From CAYUYH01 sp964449175 (GTDB lineage Bacteria > Planctomycetota > Phycisphaerae > SM23-33), in NCBI GenBank assembly GCA_964449175.1, contig CAYUYH010000045.1, positions 1-13,612 of the forward strand: 13,612 bases of DNA, in the 5' to 3' direction. The notes beneath the pieces are model-generated. The model saw nothing but the letters and a program-made list of their open reading frames with translations, ran no database searches and was not told the origin of the DNA. Positions 6,768-13,499 of the stretch are shown here, piece after piece (within the stretch, counting starts at the first letter, position 1; each line of letters starts with the position of its first letter). Made by a program: the position numbers and the translations under genes.

Positions 6768-7571
6768 TCATCCTTGCGCTTTCGCCCTGCCGGACAACAG
6801 CCGCAGGACGATGAATATGGCGACGCAGACGCCGATCAGCAGCACCGCGACCGACCTGGCGTAGCTGAGGCCGTAGTCGTTGAACCGCTGGAACACCAGG
6901 ACCGGCGTGGTCATGGGATGGTAGGCGATGATGACGACGGCGCCGAACTCGCTTATCCCGCGGGCCCACATGAGGATCATGCCGGAGAGGATGCCTCGCC
7001 TGGCCATCGGCAGCGATATGGTAAAGAAGGTCCGGGCCGGAGACGCGCCCAGCGTCCTTGCCGCCCGCTCCAGCTTCTCCGGGACGGCGGCGAACGCCTC
7101 GCGGGCGGCGTTCACGAGAAAGGGCATCGAGACGAACGCCATCGCGACCGATATCCCCGCCGTCGTGCCCGCCAGCCCGTCGCCCGCCAGCCCGCCGACA
7201 AGCGACCTCCTGCCGATCACTGTGAGCAAGGCGATGCCGGCCACGGAATGCGGGATGACGATGGGCAGGTCTATGATCGCCAGCACGGCTGCGCGCCCGA
7301 AGAATCGCTTCCTCGCCAGCAGGTACGCCAGGGGAACGCCCGCGACGGTGGCGACAACCGTGGCGAACATCGCCGCCAGCAGCGTCAGCTTGACGGACTG
7401 GATCACCTCGCTGTCGCCGGCCGCGGCCGCCACCCCGCCCGGAGAGGCCGCTAGCAGCATCCCCGCCAACGGAGCGAGGATGAACAGAAGCACGCAGGAC
7501 CCGAGAATCGTCATGATCGCCTGGAACTGCCAGGTACGGCCGGCGTCACGCTTGTGCAGTGCTTCGATCAT
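6768..7571 (-). CDS. wtpB: Tungstate/molybdate ABC transporter permease WtpB (ModB-like)
   Basis: 267 residues; the membrane channel subunit. The start at ATG 7571 overlaps the wtpA stop (ATGA, 4 bases) and follows GGAG with an 8-base spacer; a longer frame upstream is only the antisense-like continuation inside wtpA. Hydrophobic segments are visible near residues 18-42, 62-86, 96-120, 137-155, about 195-217 and 238-257, consistent with the six-helix ModB/CysT type. The EAA loop that docks on the ATPase is at 158-189 (EAFAAVPEKLERAARTLGA, with the conserved Gly175). It is expected to work as a homodimer with a WtpC dimer and WtpA. Confidence 0.9.
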   Translation of the reverse strand: MIEALHKRDAGRTWQFQAIMTILGSCVLLFILAPLAGMLLAASPGGVAAAAGDSEVIQSVKLTLLAAMFATVVATVAGVPLAYLLARKRFFGRAAVLAIIDLPIVIPHSVAGIALLTVIGRRSLVGGLAGDGLAGTTAGISVAMAFVSMPFLVNAAREAFAAVPEKLERAARTLGASPARTFFTISLPMARRGILSGMILMWARGISEFGAVVIIAYHPMTTPVLVFQRFNDYGLSYARSVAVLLIGVCVAIFIVLRLLSGRAKAQG

Positions 7572-8632
7572 TGCTGTGACTCCAAAGCTCGGCTCGCCCA
7601 TGCCTGTTTGCAGAACTGCCTGAGGCTCGCCGGCACGTTTTCCAGCCCGTCGGCCTCGGCGGGCGTCACGCAGGGCTGACCGTTCCTTTCCATCACCGCC
7701 CGGCCGCGGGGCGACAGGAGCAGCCGCACCCATGCCTCAGCCATCTCACGGTTGGGGGCGTCTTTGGGAATAGTGACCGAATAGACCATCGGCTCGCCTG
7801 TCTTGACGACGAACTCGCCCGGGCGCTTGCCGGTGACGCTCACGGTGGCCGTGCGGTAGAAATCCGCGAACGCCGGCGAGCCTAGGTTTACCTCCTTGGG
7901 AAGCAGCACGCTCTTGAGGCCGTGCTGCTCGGCAAGCGAGCGGTAGATTACGGCATAGTCGATCTCGCCCGCTTCCAGCAGGGCCAGGAGCTCGGTCTCC
8001 TTCGGCCTGATGTATTTCTCACCGCTCTTGCCCGCCAGCTTCCGGGCGAGGCCCGGCATCCGGAAGTACTTCTCAGCCAACTGGAAGAGCATCAGCGCCC
8101 TGTAGCCGCACGGGTCTCGGTTGGGGTCGGATCGGCCGACCGCCACGCCGGCAGACAGCAGGATCTCGACCCAGTTTTCCGGCGTGATCTTGTCGCTGAG
8201 CCTGGATTCGTCCGTGTATGCGATGACCATCTCGTTGAGGGCGAAACGGATGTTGAAGTCCACGTGTTCGGGCATGAGCAGGGCCGTCACGACCGTGTAG
8301 TCGGCCGAGCCCAGCACGTCGCAGCGCCGGTCAAGGTCGGATATCTTCCTCGCGCAGTCGCGGCTGCCGGCTGCCTCCGCCTTGACCGTCACCCCCGGGT
8401 GTTCGGCCTGGAATATGGCTGAGATCTCCCTGAACGGCACGGACAGGCTGCCGGCGTGAAAGATCGTCAGCTCCTGCTTGTCGCGGCCTCGGTCCTCAGC
8501 CGATCCCGAGGTTTTCTCGCCGCAGCCGGATGTCGCGGCGACGACCGCGATCGCCATCATGGCGATGGTTGTCAGCCAACGCTCGACCATCCTGGCCTGA
8601 CCGGCGCCGCCCGCGCGCAAAGGCCGATTCAT
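7568..8632 (-). CDS. wtpA: Tungstate/molybdate-binding lipoprotein WtpA
   Basis: 354 residues; it captures the oxyanion outside the membrane and delivers it to WtpB/C. The start at ATG 8632 follows a perfect AGGAGG by 6 bases and lies 2 bases after the moaA stop. A hydrophobic segment (~19-34) ends in ATSGC37, a lipobox-like site, and is followed by a Ser/Glu/Lys linker. The mature protein has WtpA-family hallmarks: LTIFHAGSLSVPF (55-67) with the oxyanion-loop Ser62, EAAGSRDCARKISDL (86-100), FALNEMVIAYTDES (130-143) and SDPNRDPCGYRAL (168-180). These are characteristic of WtpA rather than the bacterial ModA or TupA families. One oddity is the DYAVIYRS segment (225-232): Ile229 sits where I believe archaeal WtpA has a Glu that binds the metal. 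Whether tungstate or molybdate is preferred cannot be read from sequence. Confidence 0.93.
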   Translation of the reverse strand: MNRPLRAGGAGQARMVERWLTTIAMMAIAVVAATSGCGEKTSGSAEDRGRDKQELTIFHAGSLSVPFREISAIFQAEHPGVTVKAEAAGSRDCARKISDLDRRCDVLGSADYTVVTALLMPEHVDFNIRFALNEMVIAYTDESRLSDKITPENWVEILLSAGVAVGRSDPNRDPCGYRALMLFQLAEKYFRMPGLARKLAGKSGEKYIRPKETELLALLEAGEIDYAVIYRSLAEQHGLKSVLLPKEVNLGSPAFADFYRTATVSVTGKRPGEFVVKTGEPMVYSVTIPKDAPNREMAEAWVRLLLSPRGRAVMERNGQPCVTPAEADGLENVPASLRQFCKQAWASRALESQQ

Positions 8633-8634
8633 TT

Positions 8635-9435
8635 CTAGCCTCCTATGCCGTGCATCCAGTTGTGAACACATGGGCCGCCGGCTTGGGGCTTGGCGGCGAC
8701 GGCGCGTCTGATCGCCTCCGACGGTCCAAACTCGCGAACGCTGAACGCGATGTCCGAGAACAGGCACGGGCGAATCATGCCGTCGCTGGACAGGCGGAGT
8801 CGGTCGCACTTCGGGCAATCCCCGCCGGTCCCTCCCTCGACAACGGAGAATCGCCCGGTCTCGAACTCCATCAGGCGAATCGTCCTGACCTCCAGCCCCC
8901 TGTCGCGAGCGAATGCCCTGACGGATTCCACGTCCGCGTCGTCCGAGGAGTCCTCGACGACGCAATTCAGCTTGACGGGGAACAACCCGGCGGCGATCGC
9001 CGCGTCTATACCGGCTATGGTCTCGGCAACCTCGCCGCCTCGCGTCAGTTCCCGGTAGCGTTGAGGATCTACAGTGTCGAGGCTGATATTCACCCGCTGC
9101 AATCCCGCCGCGGCCAACTCGCCGGCGCAGTCGGCCAGGAGAGTGCCGTTGGTGGTCATGGCCAGGTCTTCGATGCCTCTGATGCGGGCCAGCGCCGCGA
9201 CGAGGTCCGCGATCCCGCGGCGGACGAGCGGCTCGCCCCCTGTCAGTCGCACCTTGCGGATGCCGGCTTCCACGGCGGCGCGGGTCACGTCGACGATCTC
9301 CTCGAACGAGACGATTGTCCCACGCGGCAGCAGCCTGACGCCGGCTGAGGGCATGCAGTACCGGCAGCGCAGATTGCAGCGGTCCGTGACGGAGACGCGG
9401 AGGTAGTTGATTGTCCGCCCGAAAAGGTCGATCAT
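8635..9435 (-). CDS. moaA: GTP 3',8-cyclase MoaA, compact form
   Basis: 266 residues; the radical SAM enzyme that starts molybdopterin synthesis by converting GTP to 3',8-cyclo-GTP. The radical SAM cluster ligands are C20, C24 and C27 (CNLRCRYC), and the SAM motif is GGEP 66-69. The C-terminal cluster C207, C210 and C224 has the CxxC-x13-C spacing typical of MoaA. Residues equivalent to the known GTP contacts are present (R13, K61, R63, S118, K155, R184, M189, R212, R214). The protein ends in Gly-Gly, the tail MoaA needs for activity. Compared with the usual ~330 residues, it lacks about 50 residues between E190 and C207 and about 20 after C224. The start at ATG 9435 follows GGAGGT by 8 bases. 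It lies 67 bases after the Fe-S subunit gene in the same operon and supplies the cofactor pathway for the formate dehydrogenase. Confidence 0.92.
   Translation of the reverse strand: MIDLFGRTINYLRVSVTDRCNLRCRYCMPSAGVRLLPRGTIVSFEEIVDVTRAAVEAGIRKVRLTGGEPLVRRGIADLVAALARIRGIEDLAMTTNGTLLADCAGELAAAGLQRVNISLDTVDPQRYRELTRGGEVAETIAGIDAAIAAGLFPVKLNCVVEDSSDDADVESVRAFARDRGLEVRTIRLMEFETGRFSVVEGGTGGDCPKCDRLRLSSDGMIRPCLFSDIAFSVREFGPSEAIRRAVAAKPQAGGPCVHNWMHGIGG
8639..8644 (-). promoter_or_regulatory. wtpA Shine-Dalgarno encoded by the MoaA Gly-Gly tail codons
   Basis: AGGAGG on the minus strand is formed by the last codons of moaA (ATA GGA GGC, then TAG). It sits 6 bases before the wtpA ATG at 8632. This fixes the wtpA start and implies coupled translation of moaA and wtpA. 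Confidence 0.8.
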
Positions 9436-9437
9436 CC

Positions 9438-9471
9438 GACAGCACCTCCAACCGGGCCGATCTCGGCTGTC
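9438..9471 (-). promoter_or_regulatory. Possible hairpin enclosing the moaA ribosome binding site
   Basis: In the RNA, GACAGC (9466-9471) can pair with GCUGUC (9438-9443). The moaA Shine-Dalgarno GGAGGT (9444-9449) is in the loop, against the 3' arm. A smaller inner dyad GCCGA/TCGGC is also present. The stem is only 6 bp and the whole spacer is 67 bases, too short for the full molybdenum-cofactor (Moco) riboswitch as I know it. A role in setting moaA translation is speculative. Confidence 0.3.
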
Positions 9472-9502
9472 CGTGAATCAGTAAGGCATACTGCCGCTGG
9501 AG

Positions 9503-10495
9503 TTACGGCGAGCCGTATCGCTCGACCATCTCCCGGCAGACGGCCTTGATGCCGATGCCCGTCGGGCACACGTCATCGCATCGCCCACACAGATAGCAGG
9601 TGATGCGGCCGTGGCGGGCGACGTCGGCGGCGAGCTTGTGGTGGATGCGACGGCGCGTTCGGACACGCTCCTCGCCCATCGGGTTATGCCCGCTGGCCTC
9701 GCGCATGAACCCGTCGAGCTGGCAGGAATCCCACATCCGCCACCGCTGCACCGTGCCGCCGGACGGGCGGTCGAAGACGTCGAAGCACGTGCACGTGGGA
9801 CACGCCAGGTTGCAGGACGTGCAGGCGATGCACCGGTCGGAGACGCCCTGCCAGAACTCGTCCGGCACCTTGTCGTCCAGCAGGAGCTTGCTGGCGGCCT
9901 GAATCAGCTCGAGATCGCTCGTGTCAAGCGAGTCTGACTGCTGTTTCAGCCCCTCCAACACCTCTGCGGGAACATCGGCGCCGCCGGGGATCGCCTCCGC
10001 CAGTTGGCGGCCGACCTCGGAATACGGGGCGACGATGTACGCTGTCCCGTCACAGATCAGCTCCAGGTCGCACTTGCCGCCGGCGATCCTGAGGAACTCG
10101 CCGTCCCTCCCGCACTTGCCGGAGACGCAGACCACCACGGCGCCGCTGCGCCTGGCGAAGTAGACGTCGTCGTAGTACTCGGAGCTGAAGAACTCATCGA
10201 TGAACTCCAGGCAGTCGGCGTCCGCGGCGGTGAAGCCGACGACCAGCAGCGGCTTGCCTTCGCGATGCGTGGCCGCAGCCTCGTCGCCGGTGAAGCTCAG
10301 TATTCGCTCCATCTGCGGAAAGAAAACGCTGGTGACCTTCGCCGGCACGGCGCCGCCGGCCAGCGCCAGCGGCCCCTGGCCAGGCCTGCCCAGAGACCGT
10401 GTGCCGTCATGCAAGGCTATCGGCACGCGGACGTCGTATTGACCTTCGAGCGAGCCCAAAAACGCTGCCAGTTCCTGGTCGGTGAAGGCCTTCAC
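9503..10495 (-). CDS. HydB/AsrA-like double [4Fe-4S] electron-transfer subunit of formate dehydrogenase
   Basis: 330 residues, cytoplasmic, with no signal. It is expected to carry electrons between the formate dehydrogenase catalytic subunit and the flavoprotein. The start at GTG 10495 is set by AAGGAG 6 bases upstream and by the 4-base GTGA overlap with the catalytic subunit stop; the open frame continues further but only inside the upstream gene. The N-terminal ~210 residues resemble the beta subunit of cytosolic NiFe (sulf)hydrogenase and anaerobic sulfite reductase (VTSVFFPQMERILSF). Two [4Fe-4S] motifs follow: C222, C225, C228 and C232 (CIACTSCNLACP), and C300, C303, C306 and C310 (CYLCGRCDDVCP). 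Extra cysteines C235 and C237, and C258 in WDSCQLDGFMREASGHNP, are also part of the family pattern. HydB-type hydrogenase or AsrA would have the same look, and the formate dehydrogenase context decides the role. Confidence 0.88.
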   Translation of the reverse strand: MKAFTDQELAAFLGSLEGQYDVRVPIALHDGTRSLGRPGQGPLALAGGAVPAKVTSVFFPQMERILSFTGDEAAATHREGKPLLVVGFTAADADCLEFIDEFFSSEYYDDVYFARRSGAVVVCVSGKCGRDGEFLRIAGGKCDLELICDGTAYIVAPYSEVGRQLAEAIPGGADVPAEVLEGLKQQSDSLDTSDLELIQAASKLLLDDKVPDEFWQGVSDRCIACTSCNLACPTCTCFDVFDRPSGGTVQRWRMWDSCQLDGFMREASGHNPMGEERVRTRRRIHHKLAADVARHGRITCYLCGRCDDVCPTGIGIKAVCREMVERYGSP

Positions 10496-12531
10496 GAAGC
10501 ACTCCTTATCTTCGCGGCGCAGACCTTGTATTCGGGAATCTTGGCGACGGGGTCCAGCGCGTTGTTGGTCAGCAGGTTGGCCGGGGCTTCCTCGAAGTGG
10601 AACGGCATGAACAGCACGCCCTTCTTGGCCACGTCCGTCACGCGGGCCATGGCCTTCACCTCGCCCCGGCGAGTGGCCACGTACACCCACGCTCGATCCG
10701 CGATTCCCAACTCCTTGGCGTCTTCGGTGCTGATCTCGACGTACGGAAATCGCTCTTCGCGTTCCAGCAACTGCGACCTTCGGGTCATCGTGCCGGTGTG
10801 GAAGTGGAAGTAGCATCGGCCTGTGGAGAGCACGAAGGGGTACTCCGAATCCGGCAGCTCAGCGGGCGGTCGGAACTCGGCGGGGCTGAACGCCCCCAGC
10901 CCGCGCGAGAACTTCCCCGCGTGCAGGACAGGCGTGCCGGGGTGGTCGCTGGTCGGGCAGGGCCATTGCAGGCCCACCTGATCGATCCGCTCGTACGTGA
11001 TTCCGCCGTAGATGGGCGTGACGGCTGCGATCTCGTCGGCGATCTCGCTGGGCGAGTCGTACCGCATGTGCTCGTATCCGGCCCGGGCGGCGAGGTCGCA
11101 GAGTATCTCCCAGTCGGACCTGCTATCGCCGATCGGCTTGATGGCCTTGCGGACGCGCTGCACGCGCCGCTCGGTCGAGGTGAACGTGCCGTCCTTCTCC
11201 GCGTACGACGCAGCCGGCAGGATGACGTCTGCGAATTCGCTTGTGGGCGTGGCGAAAATGTCCTGGACGACGAGGAAGTCCAGCTTCTCCAGCGCCTCTC
11301 GAACGTGGTTGATGTCTGGGTCGGACATCATGGGGTTCTCGCCCATGATGTAGATCGCCTTGAGGTCGCCGTCGGCGGCGGCGTTGATCGCGGTGGTTAC
11401 CGTGTGCCCCACGTCGGCGGGCAGGCGATCCACCTTCCAGGCGGCCTGGAACTTCTCGCGGACGGCGGCGTCGGTGACCTTCTGGTATCCGCTGTAGACG
11501 TCGGGAAGCGCGCCCATGTCACAGGCGCCCTGCACGTTGTTCTGGCCGCGAAGCGGATTGACGCCGGTTCCAGGCCGCCCGACGTTGCCCGTGAGCATCG
11601 CCAGGTTCGCGCAGCTCTTGACGTTGTCCCCGCCGTGCGTGTGCTGCGTGCTGCCCATCGAGTAGACGATCATCGCCCTCTTGGCCTTGGCGAACATTCG
11701 GGCCGCGGCGACGATTTCCTCGGGCGTGATCCCGCAGATCTGCGCCGAGCGCTGCGGCGGGTAGCCGGCGACGGCGGTCTTCAGCTCCTCGTAGTTCTCG
11801 GTGCGGGTCTCGATGAACTCCTTGTCTTCCAGGCCCTCGGCGATGATGACGTTCATCAGGCCGTTCAGGAACGCCACGTCCGTGCCGTTGCGGGAGCGGA
11901 TGTGCATGTCCGCGATGCGGGCCAGGCGGATCCTGCGGTTGTCGGCCACGATGAGCTTGGCGCCGTTGACGACCGACTGAATGATCCGGGTGCCGATTAG
12001 CGGATGCTGCTCGGTGGTGTTCGAGCCGGTCACCAGGAAGCAGTCCGCCTGCTCCATGCAGGATATGGAGTTGGTCATCGCGCCTGAGCCGAAAGTCGCG
12101 GCCAGCCCTACCACGGTGGACGAATGGCACAGCCTGGCGCAGTGGTCGACGTTGTTCGTGCCGAACACGGCCCGGGCGAGCTTCATCATCAGGTAGTTCT
12201 CCTCGTTGGTGGTCTTGGCGGAGGAGAAGAAGGCCACCGAATCCTTGCCGCGGGTGGCCTGGATGCTCTTGAGCCTGGCGACGACGAGGTCCAGCGCCTC
12301 GTCCCAGGACGCGGGCTCCAGCTTGCCGTTCCTGCGGATCATCGGCTGGGTGAGGCGGTCGTCGTGATGGACGAAGTGATGGGCGTTCCATCCCTTCACG
12401 CACAGTTGACCCTTGGCGACAACGTGCTCGGTGCTGGGCTCGACGCCGGTCAGCCTGCCGTCGTCGTCCACCATCAGGTAGAACGAGCAGCCGGTCCCGC
12501 AATACGGACAAGTGGTAAGGACCGCCTTCAT
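10492..12531 (-). CDS. fdhA: Formate dehydrogenase catalytic (alpha) subunit, cysteine type, cytoplasmic
   Basis: 679 residues; reversible oxidation of formate to CO2 at a Mo- or W-bis-MGD site. The start at ATG 12531 overlaps the upstream stop (ATGA) and has GAAGGG 6 bases before it. N-terminal [4Fe-4S] ligands are C8, C11, C15 and C44 (CPYCGTGC ... CVKG), with the conserved Lys46. The active-site segment NNVDHCARLCHSS gives C135 (codon TGC) where E. coli FdhF has selenocysteine, followed by the conserved His136 typical of formate dehydrogenases and not of nitrate reductases. The motif VNPLRGQNNVQGACDMG includes the conserved active-site Arg. The C-terminal molybdopterin-dinucleotide domain starts near residue 560. 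Much of the chain can be matched by eye to E. coli FdhF (715 residues). There is no Tat signal, so the enzyme is soluble and cytoplasmic. It sits between the flavoprotein and the Fe-S subunit genes. No fdhD or selenium genes are in the window. Confidence 0.96.
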   Translation of the reverse strand: MKAVLTTCPYCGTGCSFYLMVDDDGRLTGVEPSTEHVVAKGQLCVKGWNAHHFVHHDDRLTQPMIRRNGKLEPASWDEALDLVVARLKSIQATRGKDSVAFFSSAKTTNEENYLMMKLARAVFGTNNVDHCARLCHSSTVVGLAATFGSGAMTNSISCMEQADCFLVTGSNTTEQHPLIGTRIIQSVVNGAKLIVADNRRIRLARIADMHIRSRNGTDVAFLNGLMNVIIAEGLEDKEFIETRTENYEELKTAVAGYPPQRSAQICGITPEEIVAAARMFAKAKRAMIVYSMGSTQHTHGGDNVKSCANLAMLTGNVGRPGTGVNPLRGQNNVQGACDMGALPDVYSGYQKVTDAAVREKFQAAWKVDRLPADVGHTVTTAINAAADGDLKAIYIMGENPMMSDPDINHVREALEKLDFLVVQDIFATPTSEFADVILPAASYAEKDGTFTSTERRVQRVRKAIKPIGDSRSDWEILCDLAARAGYEHMRYDSPSEIADEIAAVTPIYGGITYERIDQVGLQWPCPTSDHPGTPVLHAGKFSRGLGAFSPAEFRPPAELPDSEYPFVLSTGRCYFHFHTGTMTRRSQLLEREERFPYVEISTEDAKELGIADRAWVYVATRRGEVKAMARVTDVAKKGVLFMPFHFEEAPANLLTNNALDPVAKIPEYKVCAAKIRSAS
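10502..10507 (-). promoter_or_regulatory. Shine-Dalgarno deciding the GTG start of the Fe-S subunit
   Basis: AAGGAG on the minus strand lies 6 bases before GTG 10495 and within the last codons of the formate dehydrogenase gene. Together with the GTGA overlap it fixes the start and implies coupled translation. Confidence 0.7.
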
Positions 12532-13397
12532 AGCGAACCCTTCAGGCTGGCGACGTCGGCCAGGCTGAACACCGGGCCGTCCACGCAACAGTAGAGATGC
12601 TCGATCGTGCAATGGCCGCACTTGCCGACCCCGCACTTCATGTACCTCTCCAGCGAGACCACGATGTCGCGCTCGCCCAGGCCCTTGGCGGCCAGCTCCT
12701 TGATGACGAACTTGTACATGATCGGCGGCCCGACGATCACGGCGACGGTCTTGGCCGGGTCGATCTCCAGCGGCGGAATCAGCGTGGTGATCAGCCCGAC
12801 GTTGCCGTCCCAGCACGTCCCGCCGGCCACGTTGTCCACCGTCACCCGGCACCGCAGGGCCGAGGATTGCTGCCATTGCGCCAGCTCGTCCTTGTAGAGC
12901 AGGTCTCCCGGCGACTTGGCGCCGTACAGGACGGTCACGTCGCCGAACTGGTCGCGGCAGTCCTCGACGTACTGGATCAGGGCCCGCATCGGCGCCAGCC
13001 CGCAACCGCCGGCGATCAGCAGCAGGTCCTTCCCGGCTAGGGCGTCGGTGTCGAAGAACGTCCCGAAGGGGCCGCGAAGGGCGACGGCATCTCCCGCGGC
13101 CAGCTTGTGGATCGCCCCGGTCACCGTACCGGCATTGCGAATGCCCAGCTCAAGGTAGCTGCCCCGGGTCGGCGATGACGAGACGGAGATGGGCGCCTCG
13201 CCCAGCCCGGTGATGGAGACCTGCATGAACTGCCCCGGCCTGTGGCCGAACGGCTCGCCGTCCCGCCGGACCAGGCGGAGCAGTTTCTCGCTGGCCGTCA
13301 GGTCCGCTATCGACTCCACCGTGCACGGAAAGGGCCGATACAACTCGCCCGCCGCGCCCGTTCCGCTTGCCTCTTGTGCAGTTGCTCGACCACACAC
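12528..13397 (-). CDS. FAD/NAD(P)H-binding oxidoreductase subunit with C-terminal [2Fe-2S] motif (HydG/AsrB type)
   Basis: 289 residues; the likely diaphorase of the complex, passing electrons between Fe-S clusters and NAD(P). The start at GTG 13397 lies 7 bases after AAAGGAG. A ferredoxin-reductase-like FAD domain covers ~20-120; its flavin motif reads EAPISVSSSP (67-76), lacking the Arg of the common RxYS form, as I recall for the hydrogenase-gamma/AsrB branch. The NAD(P) domain starts at LLLIAGGCGLAPMRAL (125-140) and runs to about 240, including VGPPIMYKF. C255, C260, C263 and C270 or C271 (KCGVGKCGHC ... YCC) give the dihydroorotate-dehydrogenase-B-type [2Fe-2S] site. It is the first gene of the seven-gene operon and overlaps the catalytic subunit by 4 bases. 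The same module serves hydrogenases and sulfite reductase; a choice between NAD and NADP cannot be made here. Confidence 0.9.
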   Translation of the reverse strand: MCGRATAQEASGTGAAGELYRPFPCTVESIADLTASEKLLRLVRRDGEPFGHRPGQFMQVSITGLGEAPISVSSSPTRGSYLELGIRNAGTVTGAIHKLAAGDAVALRGPFGTFFDTDALAGKDLLLIAGGCGLAPMRALIQYVEDCRDQFGDVTVLYGAKSPGDLLYKDELAQWQQSSALRCRVTVDNVAGGTCWDGNVGLITTLIPPLEIDPAKTVAVIVGPPIMYKFVIKELAAKGLGERDIVVSLERYMKCGVGKCGHCTIEHLYCCVDGPVFSLADVASLKGSL

Positions 13398-13404
13398 AGG
13401 CTGG

Positions 13405-13411
13405 CTCCTTT
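13405..13411 (-). promoter_or_regulatory. Shine-Dalgarno deciding the GTG start of the flavoprotein subunit
   Basis: AAAGGAG on the minus strand, 7 bases before GTG 13397. No ATG with a comparable site is near, and the first downstream Met codons lie inside the FAD domain. Confidence 0.65.
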
Positions 13412-13427
13412 CAGTCCGGGGACACTC

Positions 13428-13442
13428 GCCTGCCGGGCAGGC
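13428..13442. promoter_or_regulatory. Perfect palindrome in the leader of the formate dehydrogenase operon
   Basis: GCCTGCCGGGCAGGC has two 7-base arms that are exact reverse complements around a single central base. It lies 17 bases upstream of the flavoprotein Shine-Dalgarno. It could be an operator or an RNA hairpin controlling the first gene of the operon. No binding protein is identified. Confidence 0.4.
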
Positions 13443-13470
13443 CGCCCCGCCAGTGACATCGCAGCGAGGC

Positions 13471-13499
13471 GCCCGCCGTCAGAAGGCGGAGTGGCGGGC
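13471..13499 (-). terminator. Inverted repeat downstream of a possible upstream gene (weak terminator candidate)
   Basis: GCCCGCC (13471-13477) and GGCGGGC (13493-13499) form a perfect 7-bp stem with a 15-base loop. On the minus strand it begins 13 bases after the TAG at 13513-13515. No T-run follows, so intrinsic termination is doubtful. It may instead be a leader structure of the operon. Confidence 0.25.

Noticed and set aside
7568..9451. A single 627-residue minus-strand frame that would fuse sequence upstream of wtpA to wtpA
   Set aside because: The upstream part overlaps moaA in another frame and is Arg/Gly/Pro-rich nonsense. The strong AGGAGG and ATG at 8632 mark the true wtpA start.
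9436..9502. Molybdenum-cofactor riboswitch before moaA
   Set aside because: The spacer is only 67 bases and shows just a 6-bp outer pairing; the known riboswitch needs considerably more sequence.
10496..10816. Extended N-terminus of the Fe-S subunit into the formate dehydrogenase gene
   Set aside because: It lies entirely within the catalytic gene in another frame; GTG 10495 has AAGGAG at 6 bases and a GTGA overlap.
10597..12000. A 467-residue plus-strand open frame opposite the formate dehydrogenase gene
   Set aside because: The minus-strand frame is plainly formate dehydrogenase with all catalytic motifs. The plus-strand product has no recognisable feature and no ribosome binding site of note.
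12532..13005. Extended N-terminus of the formate dehydrogenase into the flavoprotein gene
   Set aside because: The FdhF-like N-terminus begins MKAVLTTCPYC at 12531, exactly as in E. coli FdhF, and the upstream residues are out-of-frame flavoprotein sequence.
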